Of a DNA stretch of 64,000 bases, positions 44,993-54,478 are shown in pieces. The translations under genes were made by a program, and so were the position numbers. Numbering within the stretch: position 1 is the first letter of the stretch; every line of letters begins with the position of its first letter. Under the pieces are notes generated by a model. That model did no database searches. It was not told the DNA's origin and saw nothing but the letters and a program-made list of their open reading frames with translations. The stretch comes from Bradyrhizobium sp. Ai1a-2. Its GTDB lineage: Bacteria; Pseudomonadota; Alphaproteobacteria; Rhizobiales; Xanthobacteraceae. The stretch covers positions 1 through 64,000 of the forward strand of contig NZ_AUEZ01000028.1 in assembly GCF_000426245.1 (NCBI RefSeq), read 5' to 3'.

Positions 44993-45715
44993 ATGTCCGT
45001 CACCCCTCATAAAGCCATGGTCCTCGCTGCCGGTCTCGGTCTGCGCATGCGGCCTTTGACCGACCATATGCCGAAGCCGCTGGTGAGCGTGGCGGGCCAG
45101 CCGCTGCTCGATCATGTCCTGGACAAGCTTGCCGCTGCCGGCGTCAGCGAGGCCGTGGTCAACGTGCACTATCTGCCGGACCAGATCATCGAGCACGTCA
45201 AGACGCGGAAGCAGCCGCGCGTGATCATCTCGGACGAGCGCGGCAAGGTGCTGGGCACCGGCGGCGCCGTCGTGAAGGCGTTGCCGCTGCTCGGGCACGA
45301 GCCGTTCTTTCATGTCAACGCCGACACGATGTGGATCGACGGCGTGCGGCCGAACCTGGCGCGGCTCGCGGAGATCTTCGATCCTGCGAAGATGGATATC
45401 CTGCTCCTGATGGCGCCGACCGCCAACAGCATCGGCTATGGCGGCCGCGGCGACTATTCCATGCTGCCGGACGGCGCGCTGCGCAAGCGGCGGGAACATC
45501 AGGTAGTGCCGTTCGTCTATGCCGGCGCCGCGATCATGTCGCCGTCGATCTTTGCGGACGCCCCCGCGGGCGAGTTCTCGCTGACCAGGCTGTTCGACCG
45601 CGCCAACGAGCAGGAACGGCTGTTCGGCCTCAGGCTCGACGGTGTCTGGATGCATGTCGGAACCCCCGACGCCGTGCAAGCCGCGGAAGAAGCGTTTTTG
45701 GAAAGCGTGGCGTAG
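44993..45715 (+). CDS. murU: Nucleotidyltransferase, probably MurNAc-1-phosphate uridylyltransferase MurU
   Basis: This 240-residue NTP-transferase has the family signature AMVLAAGLGLRMRPLTDHMPK at its N-terminus, GTGGAVVKALPLLG, and the metal-binding Asp in NADTMW. With the AmgK-type kinase encoded two genes upstream it would convert MurNAc-1-phosphate to UDP-MurNAc, bypassing de novo synthesis and fosfomycin-sensitive MurA. A general sugar-1-phosphate nucleotidyltransferase is the alternative. Start ATG at 44993, 135 bases after the PilZ gene. Confidence 0.86.
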   Translation: MSVTPHKAMVLAAGLGLRMRPLTDHMPKPLVSVAGQPLLDHVLDKLAAAGVSEAVVNVHYLPDQIIEHVKTRKQPRVIISDERGKVLGTGGAVVKALPLLGHEPFFHVNADTMWIDGVRPNLARLAEIFDPAKMDILLLMAPTANSIGYGGRGDYSMLPDGALRKRREHQVVPFVYAGAAIMSPSIFADAPAGEFSLTRLFDRANEQERLFGLRLDGVWMHVGTPDAVQAAEEAFLESVA

Positions 45716-45736
45716 GCTCAAGCTGACCCCAGCGGT

Positions 45737-45842
45737 CGTCATGCCCCGCGTAGGCGGGGCATCCAGTACGCCGCAGCCTCTCGGCTTATTCACTGGCGCC
45801 TGTGGAATACTGGATCACCCGCCTTCGCGGGTGATGACAGGT
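45737..45842. repeat. Palindromic repeat, family D
   Basis: CATGCCCCGCGTAGGCGGGG (about 45740-45759) and GATCACCCGCCTTCGCGGGT (about 45813-45832), joined by ATCCAGTA and AATACTG, form two hairpins. It lies between murU and addB in the same orientation as the copy at 16497. Confidence 0.85.
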
Positions 45843-45909
45843 GAACGGGTGGTTCGACCGCGCGGAGATCGCACCCTATATTAACGCCTGATCCCGAATC
45901 AGGCTCCTC

Positions 45910-48900
45910 ATGCGCGTTTTCAGCGTTCCCCTCTCCGTCCCGTTCCTGCGTACCGTCATCGCCGCCCTGGTCGACGGTCGCCTTGTCAGGGGCTTCGACG
46001 CGCGGGGTAATCCCGAAAAGCTGGCGGATGCGACGCTCTATCTGCCGACCCGGCGAGCGGGCCGGCTTGCGCGGGAGATCTTCCTCGACGTCCTGAGTAC
46101 CGATGCCGTCGTGCTGCCGCGCATCGTCGCACTTGGCGACATCGACGAGGATGAACTCGCCTTCGCGGAAGAGGCGGAACAGTTCAGCGGCGCTGCGCCG
46201 CTGGAGATTCCGCCCAAGCTCGGCGAGCTCGAGCGCCGGCTGACGCTGGCGAGGCTGGTCGCCGCATGGGCCAGGAGCCCGGTGACCGCGCCGCAGGTGG
46301 TCGGCGGTCCCGCATCGACGCTGCAACTTGCCGGCGATCTGGCGCGGCTGATGGACGACATGGTGACGCGTGGTGTCGAGTGGAGCGCGCTAGACAAGCT
46401 CGTCCCCGACGGGCTCGACCAGTATTGGCAGCATTCGCTGGATTTCCTGCGGATCGCGCGCCAGGCCTGGCCGGCCCATCTCGCCGAAGTCGGCCGCATC
46501 GAACCGGCGGCGCGGCGCGACCTCCTGATCGCGGCCGAAGCCGCACGCCTGACCGCGCAGCCCGATGGCCCCGTGATCGCGGCGGGCTCGACCGGTTCGA
46601 TGCCGACGACCGCCAAGTTTCTCCACGCGGTGGCCAAGCTGCCGCACGGCGCGGTCGTGCTGCCCGGGCTTGATGCCGATCTCGATGAAGAGTCCTGGGA
46701 CATGATCGGCGGCATGCGCGACGCCACGGGCAAATTCACCACGCCGCCCGCGTCGAACCACCCGCAATTCGCCATGAACGCGCTGCTCGATCGCTTCGGC
46801 ATCAAGCGCGACGAGGTGGAGATTCTGGGCGAGCCGGCACCATGCGGGCGCGAAATGCTGCTGTCGGAAACGATGCGGCCGTCCACCGCTACGGCGCAAT
46901 GGCACGATCGTCTCGAACAGCCTGACGTCGCCAAAAAGATTTCCGCCGGCATGAATGGCATCGCGGTCATGGAGGCGCCGAATCCGGAGATGGAAGCGCT
47001 CGCCATCGCCATTGCGATGCGCGAGGCGCGGCATCTCGACAAATCAGCCGCGCTGGTGACGCCGGACCGCGCTTTGGCACGGCGGGTGATGGCGGCGCTG
47101 ACGCGCTGGAATCTCGAATTCGACGATTCCGGCGGTGAAGCGCTGATGGACACGCCATCGGGCATTTTTGCCCGCCTTGGCGCGGAAGCAGCAGCCAAGG
47201 GGCTGGAGCCGCCGACGCTGCTTGCTCTGCTGAAACATCCGCTGTTTCGGCTCGGCGCTGCGCCTGGCGCCCACCGGCGCGCCACCGAAGTATTGGAGCT
47301 GGCGCTGCTGCGCGGCACGCGGCCGCAAGCCGGCAGCGAAGGCCTTGGCCGCGACTTCGAACGCTTCCGCACCGAACTCGCCAAGCTGCGCCGCGGCGAG
47401 ACCTCGTCGCTGCATCCCCTGGAACAGCGGACCCGGCTCCGCGATGTCGACCTCGACCAGGCGCAGTCGCTGATATCAAGGCTAAGGGCCGCGCTTGCAC
47501 CGATCGAAAGCCTCAGTGCGTCCAGGCCCTATGATTTCGCCGAGCTGGCACTGCGGCATCGCGAGGCTCTCACCGCGTTATCCTGCGATCAGCACGGCAT
47601 CGCCGTCGCCTTCGAAGAGCAGGCTGGCTCCGTGCTCGTATCCGCATTCGATGATCTCGTCGGCGCAAGAAAGCTGAGCGGCGTGATGGTCCCGCTCGCC
47701 GATTATGCTGACGTCTTCCAGACCGCGTTCGCCGACCGCATGGTGCGCCGTCCGGAATCGCCGCGCGCGCAGCTGCACATCTTCGGTCAGCTCGAAGCGC
47801 GCCTGACGGAGACGGATCGCGTGATCCTCGGCAGCCTCGTGGAGGGCGTCTGGCCGCCGGCGCCGCGGATCGATCCCTGGCTGAGCCGGCCGATGCGGCA
47901 CGAGCTTGGCCTCGATTTGCCGGAGCGCCGTATCGGCCTTTCCGCGCATGACTTCGCGCAACTGCTCGGCACTGATGATGTGATCCTCAGCCACTCGGCC
48001 AAGGTCGGCGGCGCGCCGGCGGTGGCCTCGCGCTTTCTGCACCGGCTCGAAGCGGTCGCAGGCGAGGTGCGCTGGAAAGCCGCGAAAGCATCGGGCGAGA
48101 CATACGTTCATTACGCCGCCGAGCTCGATCGGCCGGACAAGGTCGAGCCGATCCCGCAACCCGCGCCAAAGCCGCCGCTCGCGACAAGACCGCTCAAGAT
48201 GTCGGTGACGGCGATCGAGGACTGGCTGCGCGATCCCTACACGATCTACGCAAGATATATCCTCAGGCTCGACCCGCTCGATCCCGTCGACATGCCGCTG
48301 TCGGCGGCCGATCGCGGCTCGGCGATCCACGCAGCGCTCGGCGAATTCACGCAAGCCTTCGCTGCCGCGCTGCCTGACGATCCGCTTCGCGCGCTGCGCG
48401 AGATCGGCGGCAAGCATTTCGCGCCGCTGATGGAGCGGCCGGAAGCGCGGGCACTGTGGTGGCCGCGCTTCCAGCGCATCGCGGCATGGTTCGCCGAATG
48501 GGAGACCGCGCGGCGCGGCGGTATCGCGGCCATCAACGCCGAGATCCGTGGCGAGATCGGCATACCCCTCGACAATGAACGCACCTTCACGCTTTCGGCA
48601 CGCGCCGACCGGATCGAGCGTGACCGCGACGGCTCGTTCGCGATCCTCGACTACAAGTCCGGCCAGCCGCCAACGGGAAAACAGGTACGCATGGGACTGT
48701 CGCCGCAGCTCACGCTGGAAGCCGCGATCCTGCGCGAGGGCGGCTTTGCGGAAATTCCCGCCGGCTCATCCGTCGGCGAGCTCACCTATGTCAGGCTCAG
48801 CGGCAACAATCCGCCGGGCGAGCAGCGGACGCTGGAATTGAAGATCAGGCCAGGCGATACGCCGCAATCGCCCGACGATGCCGCCGACCATGCGCGGCGA

Positions 48901-49056
48901 GAGCTGGAAAAACTGATCCGCCAGTTCGAGGACGAGAACCAGGCCTACACCTCGCTGAATCTGTCGATGTGGGCCAACCGCTACGGCACCTATGACGATC
49001 TCGCCCGCATCAAGGAATGGTCGGCGGCCGGTGGCCTGGGATTGGAGGAATGGTGA
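45910..49056 (+). CDS. addB: Double-strand break repair protein AddB
   Basis: AddB is the second subunit of the AddAB helicase-nuclease that resects double-strand breaks for RecA. The 1048-residue protein is of the alphaproteobacterial type. It has a degenerate helicase-like N-terminus (LYLPTRRAGRLAREIF) without a good Walker A, GLDADLDEESWDMIGG, and DRVILGSLVEGVWPPAPRID in the middle. The C-terminal RecB-like nuclease contains AILDYKSGQPPTGKQ. The iron-sulfur cysteines of Firmicutes AddB are not seen. Its last codons overlap the addA start. Confidence 0.94.
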   Translation: MRVFSVPLSVPFLRTVIAALVDGRLVRGFDARGNPEKLADATLYLPTRRAGRLAREIFLDVLSTDAVVLPRIVALGDIDEDELAFAEEAEQFSGAAPLEIPPKLGELERRLTLARLVAAWARSPVTAPQVVGGPASTLQLAGDLARLMDDMVTRGVEWSALDKLVPDGLDQYWQHSLDFLRIARQAWPAHLAEVGRIEPAARRDLLIAAEAARLTAQPDGPVIAAGSTGSMPTTAKFLHAVAKLPHGAVVLPGLDADLDEESWDMIGGMRDATGKFTTPPASNHPQFAMNALLDRFGIKRDEVEILGEPAPCGREMLLSETMRPSTATAQWHDRLEQPDVAKKISAGMNGIAVMEAPNPEMEALAIAIAMREARHLDKSAALVTPDRALARRVMAALTRWNLEFDDSGGEALMDTPSGIFARLGAEAAAKGLEPPTLLALLKHPLFRLGAAPGAHRRATEVLELALLRGTRPQAGSEGLGRDFERFRTELAKLRRGETSSLHPLEQRTRLRDVDLDQAQSLISRLRAALAPIESLSASRPYDFAELALRHREALTALSCDQHGIAVAFEEQAGSVLVSAFDDLVGARKLSGVMVPLADYADVFQTAFADRMVRRPESPRAQLHIFGQLEARLTETDRVILGSLVEGVWPPAPRIDPWLSRPMRHELGLDLPERRIGLSAHDFAQLLGTDDVILSHSAKVGGAPAVASRFLHRLEAVAGEVRWKAAKASGETYVHYAAELDRPDKVEPIPQPAPKPPLATRPLKMSVTAIEDWLRDPYTIYARYILRLDPLDPVDMPLSAADRGSAIHAALGEFTQAFAAALPDDPLRALREIGGKHFAPLMERPEARALWWPRFQRIAAWFAEWETARRGGIAAINAEIRGEIGIPLDNERTFTLSARADRIERDRDGSFAILDYKSGQPPTGKQVRMGLSPQLTLEAAILREGGFAEIPAGSSVGELTYVRLSGNNPPGEQRTLELKIRPGDTPQSPDDAADHARRELEKLIRQFEDENQAYTSLNLSMWANRYGTYDDLARIKEWSAAGGLGLEEW

Positions 49057-52000
49057 AAGCGCCCCGTCCCATTCCCGACGCCGTCCGCGCCACGCAGGCG
49101 CGTGCGTCCGATCCCAAGGCATCCGCCTTCGTGTCCGCCAATGCCGGTTCGGGCAAGACCCATGTGCTGGTACAGCGCGTGATCCGGCTGTTGCTGGAGG
49201 GTGTGCCGCCGGAAAAGATCCTCTGCATCACCTTCACCAAGGCGGCCGCGGCCAACATGGCCGAGCGGGTGTTTTCCACGCTCGGCCACTGGGTCACCCT
49301 CGACGATACCGCGCTGGACACCGCGATCCGCGAAGCCGGCATCGCTTATCCCAACGCAAACCTCCGGCGGGCAGCACGAAAGCTGTTCGCCTGCGCGCTG
49401 GAGACGCCGGGCGGGCTGAAGGTGCAGACCATCCACGCGCTGTGCACCCGCCTGCTGCAGCAATTCCCGTTCGAGGCCAATGTGCCGGCGCGGTTCGCCG
49501 TGCTCGACGAGCGCGACCAGAACGAGATGATGGAGCGCGCCAATCTCGCCGTGCTGCTGGAAGCCTCGCGCAATCCCGACAGCGCCACCGGGCGCGCGCT
49601 GATGGTGGCGATGGCAAGCGCCGCCGACGTCACCTTCAAGGACGTGGTGCGCGAGGCCTGCCTCAGCCGCGATCATTTCATGGCCTGGACCGATGCCGCG
49701 GGCAGTGCGGAAGCGGCCGCCGGGCAGATGTCGACAGCGCTTGGCGTGGCCACGAACGATTCGATCGAGGATGTCGAGCGCGAGATCCTGGATGGACCCT
49801 ATCTGCCCCGCGCGCGCTGGGAGGATATTGCGCTCGTCCTCGACACCGGCAGCAAGTCGGACCAGGACCAGGCGGCGCGTTTGCGTGAGGCGCTGGTCTT
49901 CACCGGCAGCGCGCAGGTCGACGCCTATCTCGGCGTCTTCCTGACCGACACCGAGCGCACGCCCCGCAAATCGGTGGTGACGAAGAAATTCTTCGACAAC
50001 AATCCCGCCATCGGGCGGCTGTTCGAAGCGGAGAGCCAGCGCATCCACCCGCTGATCGAGCGCCGCCGCGCGGTGACGATCCGCGACCGCACCGAGGCGC
50101 TGCTGCACATCGCAACTGCAGCTGCCGCGAACTACCGCCGCGAGAAACTGGAGCGCGGGCTGCTCGACTATGACGACCTCATCGACAAGACGCTGGAGAT
50201 GCTCGACCGCGTCTCCTCGGGCTGGGTGCATTACAAGCTCGACCGCGGCGTCGATCATGTCCTGATCGACGAAGCCCAGGATACGAGCCCGAAGCAATGG
50301 GACATCGTCGCGCACATCATCTCCGAATTCACCTCCGGCGCCGGCGCGCGCGACGGCGTCATGCGCACCGTGTTCGCGGTCGGTGACGAGAAGCAGTCGA
50401 TCTTCTCGTTCCAGGGCGCCGCCCCGCATGAATTCGATTTGCGCCGCCGCTCGTTGAAGAAAAAGTTCGAGGACGCCGGGCTGAAGTTCGATCCGGTCTC
50501 CTTCACCTATTCGTTCCGCTCGGGACCTGCGATCCTGCAATCGGTCGACCATGTGTTCCGCGAGCAGGAGATTTATCGCAGCATCCACGCGGTCGAGAAC
50601 GGCTATCCGCTGCACAATGCGCTGGCCGATGCCGGGCCCAGCTCGATTGAGCTTTGGCAGCTCGCGGAAGCCGACGACAGGCAGGACATCGAAGGCTGGC
50701 GCGCGCCGTTCGACGGCGTCTCCGTCACCAGCCCGGAAGTGAAGCTGGCAAAGCGCATCCAGGCCGAGATCAGGCGGCTGGTGGAAAGCGGCACCATGAC
50801 CGGCAGCCGCGGCAGCCGCCGGCCGCTCACCTATGGCGATGTCCTGGTGCTGGTGCGAAGGCGCGGCAACGCGTTCGATGCGGTGATCCAGGCACTGAAG
50901 CACGCCAATGTCCCGGTCGCCGGCGCCGACCGGTTGAAGCTCACCGAGCACATCGCGATCATCGACCTGATGAACCTCGCGGATGCGCTGCTGCTGCCGC
51001 AGGACGATCTGGCGCTCGCGGTGGCGCTGAAAAGCCCGCTGTTCGGCCTCGATGACGACGATCTGTTCAAGCTGGCCTGGGAGCGCAAGGGCTCGCTGCG
51101 TCAGGCGCTGACGCAGCATGCGGCGACCGACGAGCGCCTGACGGCTGCGCTGAAACGGCTCGAGCGATGCGAGCGATGTTTCGCCGACACGACCCCATTC
51201 GCCTTCTATGCCTGGCTGCTCGGCGGCGAAGGCGGGCGGGCGCGCATCTTGCGCCGGCTCGGCCATGAGGCCAACGACGCGCTCGACGAATTCCTCGAAC
51301 TCGCGCTGGCCTATGAGCGCAAGGCACCAAGCTCGCTGCAGGGCTTTGTGGCCTGGCTGCGCGCGGCCGACACCGAGGTGAAGCGCGACATGGAGATTTC
51401 GCGCGACGAGGTGCGCGTGATGACCGTGCACGGCGCCAAGGGATTGGAGGCCTCCGTCGTGTTCCTGGTGGACACCACGACCTCGCCCTCGGATACGCAG
51501 CGGCTGCGGCTGATCCATCTGCCGCAGGGCAACAGCGCACCGCACGCACCCGGCATCGTGGTCTGGGCCGGCCGCAAGGCCGAGGATCCCGCCCCCGTCG
51601 CCAAGGCGCGCGAGGCGATGCTGGAGGAGACGGAGGACGAGTATCGCCGCCTGCTCTATGTCGCAATGACGCGCGCCGCCGATCGGCTGATCGTTGGCGG
51701 CTGCATGCCGGGCAACATGAAGAAGGTGCGGACTTCCTCCTGGTATGACCTGATCGACAAGGGCCTCGCCAATTCCGGCCTCAGCCTGCAGGAGATCGAG
51801 ACCCCGGCCGGCCTGGTGAAGCGCTATTTCCGGCCCGAGGATGCCGATGCCGCGACCGGCCTCGCGGCCTCGTCGGCGCCACAGCCGATCGAGCTGCCGT
51901 CCTGGCTGCAGCGGGCCGCCCCGGCCGAATTGGCTGCCGACAGCCTGCTGCGGCCGTCCGACCCGACCGACGACAGCCGCCGCGTCCGCAGTGGTGAACA

Positions 52001-52574
52001 GCTCGTACAGCGCGCCCGTGCGATCCAGCGCGGCACGCTGGTGCATCGGCTGTTGCAGTCGCTGCCGGATATCGCACCCGAACGCCGACGCGGCGCGGCG
52101 CTGTCCTATCTCGAACGCAACGCCGAGGATTGGACCGAGCAGGAGCGCGGGGCGCTGGCCGAAAGCGTGCTGGCCCTGATCGCCGATCCCCGTTTCGCAG
52201 CCGTGTTCGCCGCCGGGAGCCGAGCGGAAGTCTCGATTGTCGGCCGGCTGGATCGGCCTGGGCAAGCACCGGCGCTGGTGTCCGGCCAGATCGACCGGCT
52301 GGTGGTGAGGCCGGACGAAATCCTGATCGTCGACTTCAAGACCAACCACGCCCCGCCGAAAAGTGCGGCCGAGGCGCCGCGAAGCTACGTCCGGCAGCTC
52401 GCGTTCTACCGGGCGGTGCTGCGCAAGCTCTATCCCGGACGCCCCGTCCGGGCCGCCCTGCTCTGGACCGAAAGCACTGAAATGATGGAGATTTCGGTCT
52501 CCGCGCTGGATGGGGAGCTGGCATCCCATCATGCTGGCGTGACCGAGCTTGACCCGGCAGGGGTGCGTTCATAG
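49050..52574 (+). CDS. addA: Double-strand break repair helicase AddA
   Basis: AddA is the UvrD-type helicase-nuclease subunit of AddAB. The 1174-residue protein has the Walker A motif SANAGSGKTHVLVQRVIRLL, motif Ia ITFTKAAAANM, motif II LIDEAQDTSPKQW, motif III VGDEKQSIFSFQGA, and motifs V and VI (VMTVHGAKGLEASVVFLVD, RLLYVAMTRAADRLIVGG). The C-terminal nuclease has ILIVDFKTNHAPP. Start ATG at 49050 inside the end of addB; GTG at 49053 has slightly better spacing from GGAGG. Confidence 0.96.
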   Translation: MVKAPRPIPDAVRATQARASDPKASAFVSANAGSGKTHVLVQRVIRLLLEGVPPEKILCITFTKAAAANMAERVFSTLGHWVTLDDTALDTAIREAGIAYPNANLRRAARKLFACALETPGGLKVQTIHALCTRLLQQFPFEANVPARFAVLDERDQNEMMERANLAVLLEASRNPDSATGRALMVAMASAADVTFKDVVREACLSRDHFMAWTDAAGSAEAAAGQMSTALGVATNDSIEDVEREILDGPYLPRARWEDIALVLDTGSKSDQDQAARLREALVFTGSAQVDAYLGVFLTDTERTPRKSVVTKKFFDNNPAIGRLFEAESQRIHPLIERRRAVTIRDRTEALLHIATAAAANYRREKLERGLLDYDDLIDKTLEMLDRVSSGWVHYKLDRGVDHVLIDEAQDTSPKQWDIVAHIISEFTSGAGARDGVMRTVFAVGDEKQSIFSFQGAAPHEFDLRRRSLKKKFEDAGLKFDPVSFTYSFRSGPAILQSVDHVFREQEIYRSIHAVENGYPLHNALADAGPSSIELWQLAEADDRQDIEGWRAPFDGVSVTSPEVKLAKRIQAEIRRLVESGTMTGSRGSRRPLTYGDVLVLVRRRGNAFDAVIQALKHANVPVAGADRLKLTEHIAIIDLMNLADALLLPQDDLALAVALKSPLFGLDDDDLFKLAWERKGSLRQALTQHAATDERLTAALKRLERCERCFADTTPFAFYAWLLGGEGGRARILRRLGHEANDALDEFLELALAYERKAPSSLQGFVAWLRAADTEVKRDMEISRDEVRVMTVHGAKGLEASVVFLVDTTTSPSDTQRLRLIHLPQGNSAPHAPGIVVWAGRKAEDPAPVAKAREAMLEETEDEYRRLLYVAMTRAADRLIVGGCMPGNMKKVRTSSWYDLIDKGLANSGLSLQEIETPAGLVKRYFRPEDADAATGLAASSAPQPIELPSWLQRAAPAELAADSLLRPSDPTDDSRRVRSGEQLVQRARAIQRGTLVHRLLQSLPDIAPERRRGAALSYLERNAEDWTEQERGALAESVLALIADPRFAAVFAAGSRAEVSIVGRLDRPGQAPALVSGQIDRLVVRPDEILIVDFKTNHAPPKSAAEAPRSYVRQLAFYRAVLRKLYPGRPVRAALLWTESTEMMEISVSALDGELASHHAGVTELDPAGVRS

Positions 52575-52639
52575 GTTTGTCGTACGATCCCGGCGCGACT
52601 CAAATCGCGCCTTTTTCTTCCAACCGAACGAGGTATCCC

Positions 52640-52960
52640 ATGGCCGTTGGCAAGGTTTCTGACGCCAATTTCGAAGCCGAAGTGCTCAACGCGACCGGGC
52701 CTGTCGTGGTCGATTTCTGGGCCGAATGGTGCGGCCCCTGCCGCATGATCGCGCCCGCGCTGGACGAGATCGCGGGTTCGATGGGCGACAAGGTCAAGAT
52801 CGTGAAGCTCAACGTCGACGAGAGCCCGAAGACGGCTTCCAAATATGGCGTGATGTCGATCCCGACCCTGATGATCTTCAAGGGCGGCGAGATGGCTTCG
52901 CGCCAGGTCGGCGCGGCGCCGAAGGCGAAGCTGCAGCAGTGGATTTCCGCTGCGGTCTGA
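52640..52960 (+). CDS. trxA: Thioredoxin
   Basis: TrxA is the general protein disulfide reductase. The 106-residue protein has the active site WAEWCGPCRMIAP, the cis-proline loop SIPTLMIFKGG, and normal length. GAGGT lies before the ATG at 52640. It follows addA by 65 bases, a frequent arrangement in Rhizobiales, and ends in a strong terminator. Confidence 0.98.
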   Translation: MAVGKVSDANFEAEVLNATGPVVVDFWAEWCGPCRMIAPALDEIAGSMGDKVKIVKLNVDESPKTASKYGVMSIPTLMIFKGGEMASRQVGAAPKAKLQQWISAAV

Positions 52961-52992
52961 TCCAGTACTTTTTTTGGAATAATTTTTGACAG

Positions 52993-53022
52993 CGGCCGGC
53001 GGATAGCCGGCCGTTTTGTTTT
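52993..53022 (+). terminator. Intrinsic terminator after trxA
   Basis: CGGCCGGC (52993-53000) and GCCGGCCG (53006-53013) form a perfect 8-pair stem with loop GGATA, followed by TTTTGTTTT. It ends the divL-trxA direction of transcription. Confidence 0.9.
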
Positions 53023-53037
53023 ATGCACGTGAACGCC

Positions 53038-53127
53038 GTAGCCCGGATGAAGCGTAGCGCAATCCGGGATTCTCGCCGCGGGGAGAGATTTTTCCCGGGT
53101 TACGCTGCGCTTCACCCGGGCTACGGG
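53038..53127. repeat. Palindromic repeat, family E
   Basis: GTAGCCCGGATGAAGCGTAG with ATCCGGGA at the left faces CCCGGGT and GCTGCGCTTCACCCGGGCTA at the right. It lies between the convergent ends of trxA and folC. Confidence 0.9.
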
Positions 53128-53134
53128 AGCGCCT

Positions 53135-54478
53135 TCACGCCGGCGGCGTGCCGTTCACGTCGAGCACATGGCCAGCGAGATAGAGCGAGCCCGTGATCAG
53201 GATGCGCGGCGGCACCTCGTAGGCGAGCTGCGAGAGCGCCTGCAACGCGGCCTCTACGCTGGCCGCGATCTCGACGCGCATGCCGAACGCGCGCGCCGCA
53301 TCCGCCAGCCGGTCCGGCGGCATGGCGCCCGCGCGGCCGGGAATCTCGACCGCGATGATGTGGCGGGTCAGGCCGGCGAAATTGGCGAGAAAGCCGGATG
53401 CATCCTTGTTCGCCATCATGCCGGCGATGACGACCAGCGGACGCGACACGCGCTCCTCGAGATCGCCGACTGCGGTGGCCGCCACGCGTCCGCCTTCGGC
53501 ATTGTGTCCGCCATCGAGCCAGATCTCCGATCCCGCTGGCGGCAGATTGACCAGCGCGCCCGACGCCAGCCGCTGCATCCGCGCCGGCCATTCGGCGTTG
53601 ACGATGCCGGCCTCGAACGCCGCGATCCCGATCCTGAACGCGTCGACAGCACGCAGCGTCGCGATCGCGAGCCCGGCATTGTCGAACTGATGCCGACCGA
53701 ACAGTTTTGGCGCCGCCAGATCCATCAGGCCGCGGTCATCCTGATAGACCAGCCGGCCGCGCTCGACCCCGACATGCCATTGCTGGCCGGCCACATGCAG
53801 AGGCGCGCGCCGGCGCGCCGCCTGCGCCTCGACGACCGACATCGCATCAGCAGATTGCTCGGCACAGACCACCGGCACGCCGCGCTTGATGATCGCCGCC
53901 TTCTCACCGGCGATCGCGGTCAGCGTGTCGCCGAGGAATTCGGTGTGATCCATGCTGATCGGCGCGATGACGGAGGCAAGCGGCGTGTCGACGACATTGG
54001 TCGAATCCAGTCTGCCGCCGAGACCGACCTCAAGCAGCGTGACGTCGGCCGCATGCGTGGCAAACAGGCAGAACGCCGCCGCGGTCTCGATCTCGAAGAT
54101 CGTGATCGGCTGGCCGTCGTTGACGCGTTCGCAATGCTCGAGCACCGCGCGCAATTCGTCGTCGCTGACCAGCACGCCGCCATCGACGCGGCCAAGGCGA
54201 TAGCATTCGTTCAGTCGCACCAGATAGGGCGAGGTGAAGACATGGACGCGCAGGCCGGCCGCTTCCAGGATCGCGCGCAGATAGGCGATCGTGGAGCCCT
54301 TGCCGTTGGTGCCGGCCACATGGATCACCGGCGGCAGCTTGCGCTCGGGATGACCGAGCCGTGCGAGCAGCCCGTGCATGCGATCGAGGCTGAGGTCGAT
54401 CGTCTTCGGATGCAGCGCCGACAGGCGCGCAACCAATTCGCCGAGCGTCGGCGATGGTTGGGCGGCGGGTACGCTCAC
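53135..54478 (-). CDS. folC: Bifunctional folylpolyglutamate/dihydrofolate synthase
   Basis: FolC adds L-glutamate to dihydropteroate and to tetrahydrofolate. The 447-residue Mur-ligase-type protein has the P-loop VIHVAGTNGKGSTIAYLRAI, FTSPYLVRLNE, LLEVGLGGRLDSTNVV, SMDHTEFLGDTLTAIAGEKA, and the C-terminal LDGGHNAEG. GTG at 54478 overlaps the accD stop (GTGA); the frame is open further upstream inside accD but without homology. The accD-folC pair is standard in Proteobacteria. Confidence 0.95.
   Translation of the reverse strand: MSVPAAQPSPTLGELVARLSALHPKTIDLSLDRMHGLLARLGHPERKLPPVIHVAGTNGKGSTIAYLRAILEAAGLRVHVFTSPYLVRLNECYRLGRVDGGVLVSDDELRAVLEHCERVNDGQPITIFEIETAAAFCLFATHAADVTLLEVGLGGRLDSTNVVDTPLASVIAPISMDHTEFLGDTLTAIAGEKAAIIKRGVPVVCAEQSADAMSVVEAQAARRRAPLHVAGQQWHVGVERGRLVYQDDRGLMDLAAPKLFGRHQFDNAGLAIATLRAVDAFRIGIAAFEAGIVNAEWPARMQRLASGALVNLPPAGSEIWLDGGHNAEGGRVAATAVGDLEERVSRPLVVIAGMMANKDASGFLANFAGLTRHIIAVEIPGRAGAMPPDRLADAARAFGMRVEIAASVEAALQALSQLAYEVPPRILITGSLYLAGHVLDVNGTPPA

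Noticed and set aside
48990..52532. Very long open frame antisense to addA (also antisense to infB, divL and addB)
   Set aside because: High-GC codon bias leaves long antisense frames open; the translations have low-complexity, histidine/arginine-rich composition and no recognisable domain, while the sense genes are certain.
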